A DNA stretch of 41,541 bases, taken from NCBI GenBank assembly GCA_005804965.1, contig SYOC01000080.1, forward strand, positions 1 to 41,541, given 5' to 3'. Below, piece after piece: positions 8,333 through 16,327 of this stretch. The notes beneath the pieces are model-generated. The model was not told where the DNA came from. It was given only the letters and a program-made list of their open reading frames with translations, and made no database searches. The DNA comes from Pseudomonadota bacterium. Its GTDB lineage: Bacteria > Desulfobacterota > Binatia > Bin18. Position numbers and translations under genes: made by a program. The number at the start of each line of letters is the position of its first letter. The first letter of the stretch is position 1.

Positions 8333-8355
8333 AAAAAAAAGCCCCTTGCGGGGCT
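8333..8355 (-). terminator. Intrinsic terminator between rpmA and obgE
   Basis: A 6-bp GC-rich stem (AGCCCC at 8355-8350 with GGGGCT at 8345-8340), a GCAA tetraloop and eight T residues on the minus strand. It is a textbook rho-independent terminator, placed 57 bp after the rpmA stop and ending six bases before the obgE ATG. Confidence 0.9.
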
Positions 8356-8411
8356 GAGAAGACGCGTCGTTCCTCGCTCGCAGTGGAGCGAGGGCTAGAG
8401 AAGGGCGTTGT

Positions 8412-8696
8412 TTACGCGGTTGCTGGCTGTGCTTGCGGAACGGCATCCAGGTACACACTCACGCGTTTGCGGTCTTTGCCAACGCGCTCGTAGCGAACAG
8501 TACCGTTAATCTTGGAAAAGAGGGTGTAATCTCTTCCCATGCCGACATTGAGTCCAGGATGGATACGGGTGCCAAGTTGGCGAACCAGAATGTTGCCAGC
8601 CTTGACCGTTTCTCCGGCATAGATCTTCACACCACGCCGCTGGCCCGGACTATCGCGACCGTTGCGACTTGATCCTTGTCCTTTTTTATGGGCCAT
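8412..8696 (-). CDS. rpmA: 50S ribosomal protein bL27
   Basis: A 94-residue L27, whose N-terminal tail reaches into the peptidyl-transferase centre. The start [16 protein letters not shown] and the motifs [26 protein letters not shown] and [17 protein letters not shown] are diagnostic. There is no cleavable N-terminal extension of the kind found in Firmicutes and relatives. ATG 8696 has a strong GGAGGA ribosome site and lies three bases after rplU. The C-terminal 12 residues ([10 protein letters not shown]) are a non-conserved tail. The gene is separated from obgE by an intrinsic terminator. Confidence 0.98.
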   Translation of the reverse strand: MAHKKGQGSSRNGRDSPGQRRGVKIYAGETVKAGNILVRQLGTRIHPGLNVGMGRDYTLFSKINGTVRYERVGKDRKRVSVYLDAVPQAQPATA

Positions 8697-8699
8697 GGT

Positions 8700-9020
8700 T
8701 TATCCTCCTACGTTGATGTTCTTGATTTGCACGGCGGTGAAGTGCTGCCGGTGTCCACGACGACGGCGGTAGTTTTTCCGTCGCTTCTTTTTGAAGACCA
8801 AGATCTTCTTTTCTTTGCCATGCTGGATGATCTTGGCCACCACCGAAACGCCCGTGACTAACGGGGTGCCGACCTGCACCGCCCCGTCAATAGACGTGAG
8901 CAGGACTTCAGAGAAGGCAATTTCACCACCAACTTCTCCCGGCAGCGACTCGACTCGGAGTAGCTCGCCTGGAGAGACGCGATATTGTTTTCCACCTGTG
9001 CGAATAACTGCGTACGACAT
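8700..9020 (-). CDS. rplU: 50S ribosomal protein bL21
   Basis: A 106-residue L21 of the large ribosomal subunit. It shows the typical MSYAVIRTGGKQYRVSPGELLRVESLPGEVG start, the VVAKIIQHGKEKKILVFKKKRRKNYRRRRGHRQ basic loop that contacts 23S rRNA, and ends FTAVQIKNINVGG. I use ATG 9020, which has AGGAACAGGAAG just upstream and fits the family; a longer frame from TTG 9056 would add twelve unsupported residues. It opens the rplU-rpmA unit and begins about 40 bp after the terminator of the upstream peptidase gene. Confidence 0.97.
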   Translation of the reverse strand: MSYAVIRTGGKQYRVSPGELLRVESLPGEVGGEIAFSEVLLTSIDGAVQVGTPLVTGVSVVAKIIQHGKEKKILVFKKKRRKNYRRRRGHRQHFTAVQIKNINVGG

Positions 9021-9061
9021 CTTCCTGTTCCTACGTGAGCCTTTTAGCTCTGTCAACTCCT

Positions 9062-9097
9062 AAAAAAACGGTAGGGGCAAGGTCATCTCGCCCCTAC
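9062..9097 (-). terminator. Intrinsic terminator after the M23 peptidase gene
   Basis: A perfect 8-bp stem (GTAGGGGC at 9071-9078 with GCCCCTAC at 9090-9097), an 11-base loop, and on the minus strand CG followed by seven T residues. It ends transcription of the M23 gene before rplU. The arm GTAGGGGC recurs at 27851, beside the truncated doc gene. Confidence 0.85.
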
Positions 9098-9158
9098 AAA
9101 AAGCCAAACTGCGCTGCTGCCAAAAACGAGCCACCGGCTCGCGGCACTGCTACAAGGA

Positions 9159-10970
9159 TTACCGCCCTGCGAGACGCGCGTTGCGCGTTTTCTCGGAGCG
9201 CTTCGAGCTTTGCTGCCGCTTACCTTCGGTCTTCATCACTTTTCCGGAAGGCTTTTTTTCCGAAGCCTTGGCGACAGACCCGTTGTTGCGGTTTGCACGG
9301 CGCTCCCGAGATGAGATCTTTGAGGCCGCAGATTTCTTCCGTAGCGAAGGAGCCGGGGTCGTGTTCAGCCCTGGAATGAGCGAAAGTCCACCAGAAGGGG
9401 TCGCCTTCGCAACACGGCTCTCATCACCCGTCGACTTTTGCGTCACTGGCTTGCCATCACGAGAGAACACTCTAGAGAGGACCAGCGGCTGATCGCCAGC
9501 CTGCATTGCGCTCAGTTGCTCCAAGGCTCGGTTCTTCTTCGCGACAAACGCCGGATTTGCTTTCTTCTGCAAGTCGTCTTTGATATCGAGCTTCGCTGTG
9601 AGCGGATCAACGAACTCGCCGTTTCTGAAAATCTCGAAATGGAGATGCGGCCCGGTGGCCAAGCCCGTCGAGCCTACGAATCCGATCACCTGACCTTTAT
9701 CAACCGACTCACCTTCAAGGACATTTTCTGCAATACGATCCAAGTGCGCGTAGGCCGAGTCGTACGGGCCGGGATGATCGACGCGAACCATCAGCCCATA
9801 CCCGGACTGTCTCCCGGCAAATATGACTTCTCCGCTGGAGATAGAGCGTACTGGAGTGCCTCGTGGTGCAGAGAAATCGACACCAGTGTGTGGCCGTACA
9901 CGATCCAAGATGGGATGCATGCGTGCGTCGGTAAATACCGACGTAATATTGGTAAATTGCAACGGATAGCGCAGGAACGTTCCGTTGGATTTTCCTTTGC
10001 CAGATGAGACCATGATGTTACGCGGCTCAGGAAAAGAGAAGGCAGAATACGTACGCCCTTTATTGACGATCTCTGCCGCCAGCAAGCGCCCGGTTTTGAT
10101 TGGCTTCTCGCCAACTTGGAACTCTTCGAAAATAACCTTGAACGTCGCGCCACGCTGCAGGCCCGAGGCAATGTTGATATCCCAATCGAGATCGGCCAAA
10201 TCGTCGGTGAGTCCCTTTGGCAGTCCAGCTTTCTGCGCTGACTTCGCAAGCGACCCGGCAACCTGTCCGCCAATTCCCTTCCACACCAGCACCAAGGGGA
10301 GGGTCTCTTTTCTAACCGCAATTTTTCCGTCGCTCTTCTTTTCAAGAAAGATGGAGGATCGTTCGTCCAGGCGATACACAAGCGAGCGCAATTCTCGGTC
10401 TTCCTCGTTCTTGGTGCGCACGAAGGAAAGTTCAACCGACCGGCCAGAGGTCAGCTTCTGTAAGACTTTCTGTTTTTTTGCAGCGGTAAGCCATACTCTG
10501 CTGTCATCCTTGTCGAGCCCTTGATTGTTGAGCAGGGTAGCGAGCGTGGCTTTCTTCCCCACCTTCACCGTCGCAGTCAGCGGCAGCAATTGTTTGCGAG
10601 CCAGTGGAACTGGCGTCAGCAAAGGGACTGGCTGAGGAGCAGCGAGTTGGAATTTAGCGATGTTCTGAGTCGGTGGAGTCGGGGCTTTTTGAGCGGCAAT
10701 CGACGCCGGAATGACGACGGTGGTTTGCGGTCGCGCTACAATTTTGGCGTTTTCTCCTTGCCCTGGCTTTTCATTCTGCACTTCGTGCAGGCGACGTTTC
10801 AGTTGCTCAGTGACTTTTCGTTTTTCTACAGACGAGTCAACTGCGGAACTCGCGGTACGAACCACAAGGCTCAAGAACGATAGTGTCAGGATAGGCGCGA
10901 CAATAAGTAGATTGATCTGACCAGACTGCTGGGCGAGAAGGGTCAGTAGAGTCCCTCGTATATTCCGCAT
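9159..10970 (-). CDS. Membrane-anchored M23 (LytM) murein endopeptidase, MepM-like
   Basis: A 603-residue periplasmic zinc endopeptidase that probably cleaves peptidoglycan cross-links. A membrane anchor lies near residues 15-45. A Pro-rich linker leads to a MepM/OapA-like middle region (about 110-330), then the LytM domain with HTGVDFSAPRGTPV near 358 (His and Asp zinc ligands), YAHL, GFVGSTGLATGP and the catalytic HLHFE near 441. A lysine/serine/arginine-rich tail of about 150 residues follows and is unusual; it may bind the wall or nucleic acid. I use ATG 10970, preceded by GGGAGGGAAG, and not GTG 11009. It diverges from mltG, so two wall-lytic enzymes share a 185-bp promoter region. Confidence 0.9.
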   Translation of the reverse strand: MRNIRGTLLTLLAQQSGQINLLIVAPILTLSFLSLVVRTASSAVDSSVEKRKVTEQLKRRLHEVQNEKPGQGENAKIVARPQTTVVIPASIAAQKAPTPPTQNIAKFQLAAPQPVPLLTPVPLARKQLLPLTATVKVGKKATLATLLNNQGLDKDDSRVWLTAAKKQKVLQKLTSGRSVELSFVRTKNEEDRELRSLVYRLDERSSIFLEKKSDGKIAVRKETLPLVLVWKGIGGQVAGSLAKSAQKAGLPKGLTDDLADLDWDINIASGLQRGATFKVIFEEFQVGEKPIKTGRLLAAEIVNKGRTYSAFSFPEPRNIMVSSGKGKSNGTFLRYPLQFTNITSVFTDARMHPILDRVRPHTGVDFSAPRGTPVRSISSGEVIFAGRQSGYGLMVRVDHPGPYDSAYAHLDRIAENVLEGESVDKGQVIGFVGSTGLATGPHLHFEIFRNGEFVDPLTAKLDIKDDLQKKANPAFVAKKNRALEQLSAMQAGDQPLVLSRVFSRDGKPVTQKSTGDESRVAKATPSGGLSLIPGLNTTPAPSLRKKSAASKISSRERRANRNNGSVAKASEKKPSGKVMKTEGKRQQSSKRSEKTRNARLAGR

Positions 10971-11155
10971 TCTTCTTCCCTCCCGTACCTTCCTACGCGC
11001 GGCAGCCACACACCCTGCCAGCTAGGGAAAAGAATGTCAAGGGTGAGATCGGTTCTGCCTGCACGACAATTCTTATAGGCTTTCCTTTGCAGAACGGGGC
11101 AAGGTCTTGGCCCTAAAGTTGTCTTGCCTTTGGGACGATGGTAGGCTCAGCGCCC

Positions 11156-12154
11156 ATGATGAAGAGGCTAGTCGTTGGGTTGCTGCTCGGCGTCGGCGTT
11201 GCAAGCCTCGGTGGCTGGCTTTTGCATCGTCTTTTGCACACCCCTGGGCCTCCGCTTTCCCAGCCCGTGCGCATCTACATTCCCGAACGGTCAACTCTGC
11301 GAACTACTGCCGAGATATTGGTCTCGGCGCATCTACTGACCAACCCGCGCCTGTTCCTCGTCTGGGCACGGCTGACGAAGCAGGACCGCAAGATTCAGGA
11401 AGGCGAGTATCTCTTCACTGCCGCGCTTTCTCCCGTGGACATTCTCCGCCTTCTGAGCAAAGGGGCGACGCTCCGCTATGCCGTCACAGTGGTCGAAGGC
11501 ATGACGTTTCAGCAGATCGTCCATGTCTTAGTCGAAAAAGGGCTTGGCGCTGCCGACCAATTCTGGTGTCTCAGCCGCGACCCGCAGTTTCTCGCCGCGT
11601 GGGGGCTGCCGCCACTGGGTCTTGAAGGCTACCTCTATCCAGCGACGTATCAGTTTTCTCGGCGGGCCACACCAGAAGTCATTCTTGGGCAGATGATCGC
11701 ACGGTTTTATGCTGCGCTCAGCCCAGCGTTGTATCGCCAGATGGCAGCTTCCGGGTTTTCTGTCCACCAGATCATCACCCTCGCTTCACTCATTGAGAAA
11801 GAGACTGCCGTCGCAGCCGAGCGGACGTTGGTCTCAGCAGTGTTCCATAATCGACTTCGCCAGCAGATGCCTTTACAGTGTGACTCGACTGTCATTTATG
11901 GAGTTCCCGAGTTTGATGGCAACCTGACGAGGCAGCATTTGACCACTCCTTCTCCCTACAACACGTATCTCTTACGCGGACTTCCCCCGGGACCAATCGC
12001 CAGCCCCAGCCGGGAATCCATCGTCGCCGCGCTCAACCCTGCCTCCAGTGCGTACCTCTATTTCGTTGCCAAGGGCGACGGTACCCACGAATTCTCGGTC
12101 GATTTAGCGGCGCACAATCGTGCCGTGCGTCGGTTTCAGAAGAGGCAGTCGTAG
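11156..12154 (+). CDS. mltG: Endolytic murein transglycosylase MltG (YceG-like)
   Basis: A 332-residue inner-membrane lytic transglycosylase that cuts nascent glycan strands and limits their length. It has one N-terminal membrane helix (LVVGLLLGVGVASLGGWLL), a LysM-like region, and the catalytic domain with SLIEKETAVAAER (the Glu corresponds to the catalytic residue of the family), VFHNRL, LQCDSTVIYG, and the strongly conserved PSPYNTYLLRGLPPGPIASPS stretch. The start is uncertain: adjacent ATGs at 11156 and 11159, or a further in-frame start at 11138, and no good ribosome site. The next gene begins two bases after its stop. In many bacteria mltG is next to ruvX or tmk, but not here. Confidence 0.93.
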   Translation: MMKRLVVGLLLGVGVASLGGWLLHRLLHTPGPPLSQPVRIYIPERSTLRTTAEILVSAHLLTNPRLFLVWARLTKQDRKIQEGEYLFTAALSPVDILRLLSKGATLRYAVTVVEGMTFQQIVHVLVEKGLGAADQFWCLSRDPQFLAAWGLPPLGLEGYLYPATYQFSRRATPEVILGQMIARFYAALSPALYRQMAASGFSVHQIITLASLIEKETAVAAERTLVSAVFHNRLRQQMPLQCDSTVIYGVPEFDGNLTRQHLTTPSPYNTYLLRGLPPGPIASPSRESIVAALNPASSAYLYFVAKGDGTHEFSVDLAAHNRAVRRFQKRQS

Positions 12155-12156
12155 GC

Positions 12157-13641
12157 ATGACTGCTCCCTTCACTCTGCTGCAACACACACAGCAGCGTTT
12201 GCAGCTGGTCAAACAGCTCAATGCTACCGCGTTATTTTTGGCGCTCGCCGTCCTCGGTTGGGTCCTCAGTTGGCTGATCTTGCACGCCTGCGCCTTGCCG
12301 TTGTGGTGGTCGCTCTTTCCGCTTGTCGTGTCAGTCGGCTTCTGGAGTCTCACCATCTGGCGCATCGGCCAAGAAGTGGATGTCACCAGTGCCGCACATG
12401 TAGTAGATAGTGCCAGTCAAGGGAAAGCGCGGTTTCTGACCTTGGCGACTGCGCCGTCCACCTTAGCCGCCGATTCTTTGCAAAGCGTCGTACTGCACCA
12501 AGCCGAGCAATTGACCGCCTCTTTTCAGCTTGAGCGCGAGGTACCATTGGCACTTGAGCGGCGCACGTGTTGGCTCGTCGGAGCAGCCGCAGTTAGTCTC
12601 TTGCTTCTCTTCCTTGTGCAGTCTCCTCACTCCCCTGTCATCGCGCCTTCCTTTTTCCAGCCCGAATCGGCAACTCTCAGCGAAGAGCAGCAACGCGACG
12701 CGGCCCTCAACAGGCTCGAAGCAACAGCTCGCCAGCTCATGACCCCGACGGCAACAGCGCAAGAACAGATCGCTGGTACACAGTTGCAAACCCTGGCCCA
12801 ACAGTTGCGCGGCCCGTCGCTCTCCTCGCAAGAGCAGCAGCAGCAGATTGCAGAGTTGCAAAAACGCTGGAATTTGGATATCCCGCTGCCACAATTGCTG
12901 CCGTTCGATTTGCAACTCCTGGCCAGCAACAGCAAGGATGACAAAGGTCAGGACAACGAGGACAAGGACGCGCAAGGCCAACAATCATCCTCTGCAGCTG
13001 GCATGCAGCAGAATCCAGAACAATCGCAGCCTTCCTCATCTCCGTCCGAAGGCACCAACCAGCAGCAAGAGCCGCAAAAAAACGGCGAGAAGAACAACCA
13101 ACCCAAGCCACAACAGAACGGCGGTAACCTCGCCTTGAAGTTTCCGCAGCCGCAAGCCAAGGGTCAGGAGCAGTCGCCACAAGAAACGTCAGGCTCGGAG
13201 CAAACTTCTGCCCAGGGGCAAAAGCCAGATGAAAATCTGCCTGGAGTAGACCCGAACCGCCCGGGCGACAACCAACAAGCGCAAAACCAGCCCGGCAACG
13301 ATCCGAACCAGCCCAATCAGCAAAATCAGTCTGGGCAGCGCGACGACGGTCAGAAGACGCAAGAGCAAGAAGGCGGCGTAGGAGTCGGAAAAGGCGAAAG
13401 TACACGCAAACTTGGAGAACAACCTGGAAGCGGGTTTCTGACCGAAGATGCCCGTTTCGTGAAAGTGCGTGTGCCGTTTGGCCAAGCGGCATCCGACGGA
13501 GAAGACGGACGCACCGAGCATACTGGGCGTGCCACGCCAAAGACGCCGTACAGTAATGCCCCGTTGAAGGAGAGTGCTCCTGAGCAGGCCCAGACGAAGC
13601 AACCGATTCCCCTAGAATACCGCTCGATCCTTGTGGAATGA
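12157..13641 (+). CDS. Membrane protein with long Gln/Asn-rich region
   Basis: I do not recognise a family for this 494-residue protein. Two membrane segments lie near residues 26-45 and 46-68 and a third near 144-164; between them is a soluble stretch of about 75 residues. After a coiled-coil-like part with repeated Q-rich helices (about 180-250), residues 265-420 are almost pure low complexity (Q, N, P, G, K, S, E). The C-terminus returns to order and ends PIPLEYRSILVE, a type of ending seen in membrane proteins encoded beside MoxR ATPases. It starts two bases after mltG and overlaps a possible early moxR start, so it is probably co-transcribed with both and may be a MoxR client or scaffold. 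Confidence 0.75.
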   Translation: MTAPFTLLQHTQQRLQLVKQLNATALFLALAVLGWVLSWLILHACALPLWWSLFPLVVSVGFWSLTIWRIGQEVDVTSAAHVVDSASQGKARFLTLATAPSTLAADSLQSVVLHQAEQLTASFQLEREVPLALERRTCWLVGAAAVSLLLLFLVQSPHSPVIAPSFFQPESATLSEEQQRDAALNRLEATARQLMTPTATAQEQIAGTQLQTLAQQLRGPSLSSQEQQQQIAELQKRWNLDIPLPQLLPFDLQLLASNSKDDKGQDNEDKDAQGQQSSSAAGMQQNPEQSQPSSSPSEGTNQQQEPQKNGEKNNQPKPQQNGGNLALKFPQPQAKGQEQSPQETSGSEQTSAQGQKPDENLPGVDPNRPGDNQQAQNQPGNDPNQPNQQNQSGQRDDGQKTQEQEGGVGVGKGESTRKLGEQPGSGFLTEDARFVKVRVPFGQAASDGEDGRTEHTGRATPKTPYSNAPLKESAPEQAQTKQPIPLEYRSILVE

Positions 13642-13672
13642 GCGAGCCACGCAGCCAGTCGAAAGTGAGATT

Positions 13673-14668
13673 ATGGCGTTAGTAGAAGAACGTATCCAAG
13701 GCTTCAATCACGTCTTTCATTCTATTGAGGACGAAGTTGCCCAGGTCATCGTTGGGCAGCGCGATATCGTCCGCAAAGTGCTCTCCAGTTTTTTTGCTGG
13801 TGGGCATGTCCTCCTCGAAGGTGCCCCAGGCTTAGGGAAGACGTTGCTGGTGAAGACCTTTAGTGGCGCACTAGGATTGAACTTCAAGCGTATCCAATTC
13901 ACGCCAGACCTGATGCCCTCGGACATTGTTGGCACGCAAATCCTCTCCGAAGGTGTTGGCGAGCGCCATTTTGCCTTCAAGCCGGGGCCGGTGTTCGCCA
14001 ATATCGTGCTGGCGGACGAGATCAACCGTGCGACTCCGAAGACGCAATCCGCCCTCCTCGAAGCAATGGAAGAACAGCAAGTGTCCGTGTTTGGCGAAAC
14101 CCATCTGCTGGAATCGCCTTTCTTCGTGCTTGCCACGCAAAACCCGATTGAGATTGAGGGCACCTACCCATTGCCTGAAGCCCAATTGGACCGCTTTCTC
14201 TTCAAGCTCCTGGTGCGTCCGCCCACGGCGCTTGAACTGATGCAAATTCTCGCCCGCACGACGACCGAGTCGCGCTACGAGGTCAAACCTATCCTGCCGC
14301 CAGAACGCGCCCGTGCAACGGTCGAAGAAATGAAAGCCCTGGTCCGCCAAGTCGTGCTCGCGCCGCCGCTTGCTAGCTACATTGCCCAGATCATTGCCGC
14401 AGCCACCCCTGGCGACGAACACGCGAAAGCAGAAGTGACGCAATATCTCCGCTATGGTCCTGGTCCACGCGGCGCACAAGCCCTGACCCTCGGCGCAAAA
14501 GTGAATGCCCTGTTAGACAAGCGCGGCAATGTCAGCTTTGAGGACGTGACTGATGTGGTGCTCCCAGCGCTGCGTCACCGCTGTCTCTTGAATTTTCAAG
14601 CAGAGGCTGAAAATGTCAGCGCAGATCATATTTTGCAGAACGTGCTCAAGACCGTGCCGCAGCGATAG
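13673..14668 (+). CDS. MoxR-family AAA+ ATPase
   Basis: A 331-residue AAA+ ATPase of the MoxR group, chaperone-like proteins that mature metal- or VWA-containing complexes. Walker A GAPGLGKT lies near residue 50 and Walker B VLADEINRA near 112; sensor 1 is ATQNPIEIEGTYPLPEAQLDRF, and the C-terminal lid has the GPGPRGAQAL motif. I start it at ATG 13673; an in-frame TTG at 13631 would overlap the previous gene and adds 14 unconvincing residues. The usual partners, a DUF58 protein, transglutaminase or VWA (Bat) proteins, are missing; its neighbours are the Gln-rich membrane protein before and an NtrC-type regulator after. Confidence 0.93.
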   Translation: MALVEERIQGFNHVFHSIEDEVAQVIVGQRDIVRKVLSSFFAGGHVLLEGAPGLGKTLLVKTFSGALGLNFKRIQFTPDLMPSDIVGTQILSEGVGERHFAFKPGPVFANIVLADEINRATPKTQSALLEAMEEQQVSVFGETHLLESPFFVLATQNPIEIEGTYPLPEAQLDRFLFKLLVRPPTALELMQILARTTTESRYEVKPILPPERARATVEEMKALVRQVVLAPPLASYIAQIIAAATPGDEHAKAEVTQYLRYGPGPRGAQALTLGAKVNALLDKRGNVSFEDVTDVVLPALRHRCLLNFQAEAENVSADHILQNVLKTVPQR

Positions 14669-14722
14669 TGCAGAAACAAATGGACGAAAGAATCTCAGAC
14701 AGGAGTGTGACGAGGGAGGGCT

Positions 14723-16282
14723 ATGGTCGAGTGGGATGACGAACGTGCGGAACCGCTTGAGGGAACAACCCGTTCCTTGACGGCTCGGGTGCGTGCGCGT
14801 ACGGCGAAGGAGGAGGAGGCGACCAGGGAACCCCCGACTCCATGTATTTTGGTGGTCGATGACGACCCATTGATTTGCCAGCAGCTCGAACGCCTCTATG
14901 CGCTGAGCGGCTACAGTGTCGAGATCGCCTCCTCGGGCGAACACGCCGTCAAGCGGCTGGAAGCTGGTGACATTGATCTCGTCGTGTCGGACATTCGTTT
15001 GCCGGGCATGAGTGGTATCGAGCTGACTGGGTGGATTCAGAGCGAATGTCCGGATGTCCCAGTGATCGTCATCACTGGCCATGCCGACATCAGCAATGCC
15101 GTCGAAGTGCTGAAGCTTGGCGCGAGCGACTATATCGTCAAACCGTTCGCCGCTGCCGCTATTCAGGAATCCACCCACGCCGTGCTGGAAAAAGCCTGGG
15201 TCTTTACCGAGATTCGCCATCTGCGTCGCATGTTGAAGGACCGCTACGAATTCGGCGGCATGCTCAGTAAGACACCGGAAATGCATAAAGTGTTTGAGAC
15301 CATTCGCATGGTGTCGGCCACCGATGTTACCGTGTTGATCGAAGGAGAGACCGGCACCGGGAAAGAACTGGTGGCCAGCGCTATTCACTTGCAAAGCGGG
15401 CGGCGCAAAGGACCCATCGTCACCATCAACTGCGCCGGGGCGCCAGAAACGCTGCTGGAAAGCGAGCTGTTCGGTTACGAACGCGGGGCGTTCACCGGTG
15501 CAGAGCAAGCTCGTCCTGGTAAAATTGAAATGGCCCACGGCGGCACGCTTTTCCTCGACGAAATCGAAAGCATGTCGCTGGCGATGCAAGCCAAACTCTT
15601 GCTCGTCTTGCAGGACCAGAAAGTCCAACGCCTGGGGAGCAACCGCCGGGTACGCATCGACATGCGCGTGATTGCCGCCAGCAACGTACCACTCGAAGAA
15701 TTAGTGGCGCGTGGCAACATGCGCAGCGATTTTTACTACCGGATCAACGTCATTCCCATTCGTCTGATTCCCCTCTTCCATCGCCGGCAGGACATCCCTC
15801 TCTTGGTGCAAGACTTCCTACGTCATCATCCGCTGACACAAAAGAAGCGCATCTCAGGGCTATCGCCGCAGGCCATGGGGCAACTGACGCAGTACAACTG
15901 GCCGGGGAATGTCCGCGAACTACAGAACGTGTTGGAGCGAGCCTTGGTCCTCACCAGTGGACGCATCATTGAGCGTGTTGACTTACCGGCGGTCAGTCCC
16001 ATCGCGCGACCGGAAGAGAAACCAGCGGATGCGACTCGTTCGCTGAAAGACTGGCTCAACGAGCAAGAGAAGCAGTATTTGATTCAGCAGTTGGAGCGCT
16101 GCGAGGGCAAGATCAACCTTGTCGCCCGCAGCTCTGGTGTCGATGTGAAGACCCTGTACCGCAAAATGCGCCAGCATGGCTTAGACAAGCGTTCGTTCAA
16201 ACGCCAAGAGGGAATTGAAGGAACCTCAGCCGAGAAGGCGGCGGCGGGTGCCAATGGTCAGGTGTGGACAGATGGCCGTTGA
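14723..16282 (+). CDS. Sigma-54-dependent response regulator, NtrC family
   Basis: A 519-residue cytoplasmic transcription activator. After about 40 charged, disordered residues comes a receiver domain (VVDDD acid pocket; phospho-acceptor Asp near 90 in VSDIRLPG; Lys in IVKPF). The AAA+ domain has Walker A GETGTGKE near 208, the sigma-54 contact loop GAFTGA near 255, and FLDEIES Walker B. A Fis-type helix-turn-helix (INLVARSSGVDVKTLYRKMRQHG) lies near 455-480, with a basic and then low-complexity tail. ATG 14723 follows GAGGGAGGG. No sensor kinase lies in the window, so it is an orphan here. It follows moxR at 54 bp and may be co-transcribed; its target promoters are not evident. Confidence 0.94.
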   Translation: MVEWDDERAEPLEGTTRSLTARVRARTAKEEEATREPPTPCILVVDDDPLICQQLERLYALSGYSVEIASSGEHAVKRLEAGDIDLVVSDIRLPGMSGIELTGWIQSECPDVPVIVITGHADISNAVEVLKLGASDYIVKPFAAAAIQESTHAVLEKAWVFTEIRHLRRMLKDRYEFGGMLSKTPEMHKVFETIRMVSATDVTVLIEGETGTGKELVASAIHLQSGRRKGPIVTINCAGAPETLLESELFGYERGAFTGAEQARPGKIEMAHGGTLFLDEIESMSLAMQAKLLLVLQDQKVQRLGSNRRVRIDMRVIAASNVPLEELVARGNMRSDFYYRINVIPIRLIPLFHRRQDIPLLVQDFLRHHPLTQKKRISGLSPQAMGQLTQYNWPGNVRELQNVLERALVLTSGRIIERVDLPAVSPIARPEEKPADATRSLKDWLNEQEKQYLIQQLERCEGKINLVARSSGVDVKTLYRKMRQHGLDKRSFKRQEGIEGTSAEKAAAGANGQVWTDGR

Positions 16283-16327
16283 GGGTGACACGATGAGAGG
16301 TTCGCTCCGAACTTTCAGGAGCCGGTA

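Noticed and set aside
7750-8493. 247-codon plus-strand open frame across obgE and rpmA
   Set aside because: It is antisense to two highly conserved genes, has Arg/Pro/Ser-rich composition typical of a shadow frame, and no ribosome site.
9028-9056. TTGACA with TAGGAA 17 bases later before rplU
   Set aside because: The -35 is perfect but the -10 is poor, and the transcription start would fall on the rplU start codon; the hexamer is probably chance or serves a different start.
14513-15628. 371-codon minus-strand open frame across the end of moxR and the NtrC-type regulator
   Set aside because: Both genes it opposes are certain; the product has no recognisable domain and follows the codon-position bias of the real genes.
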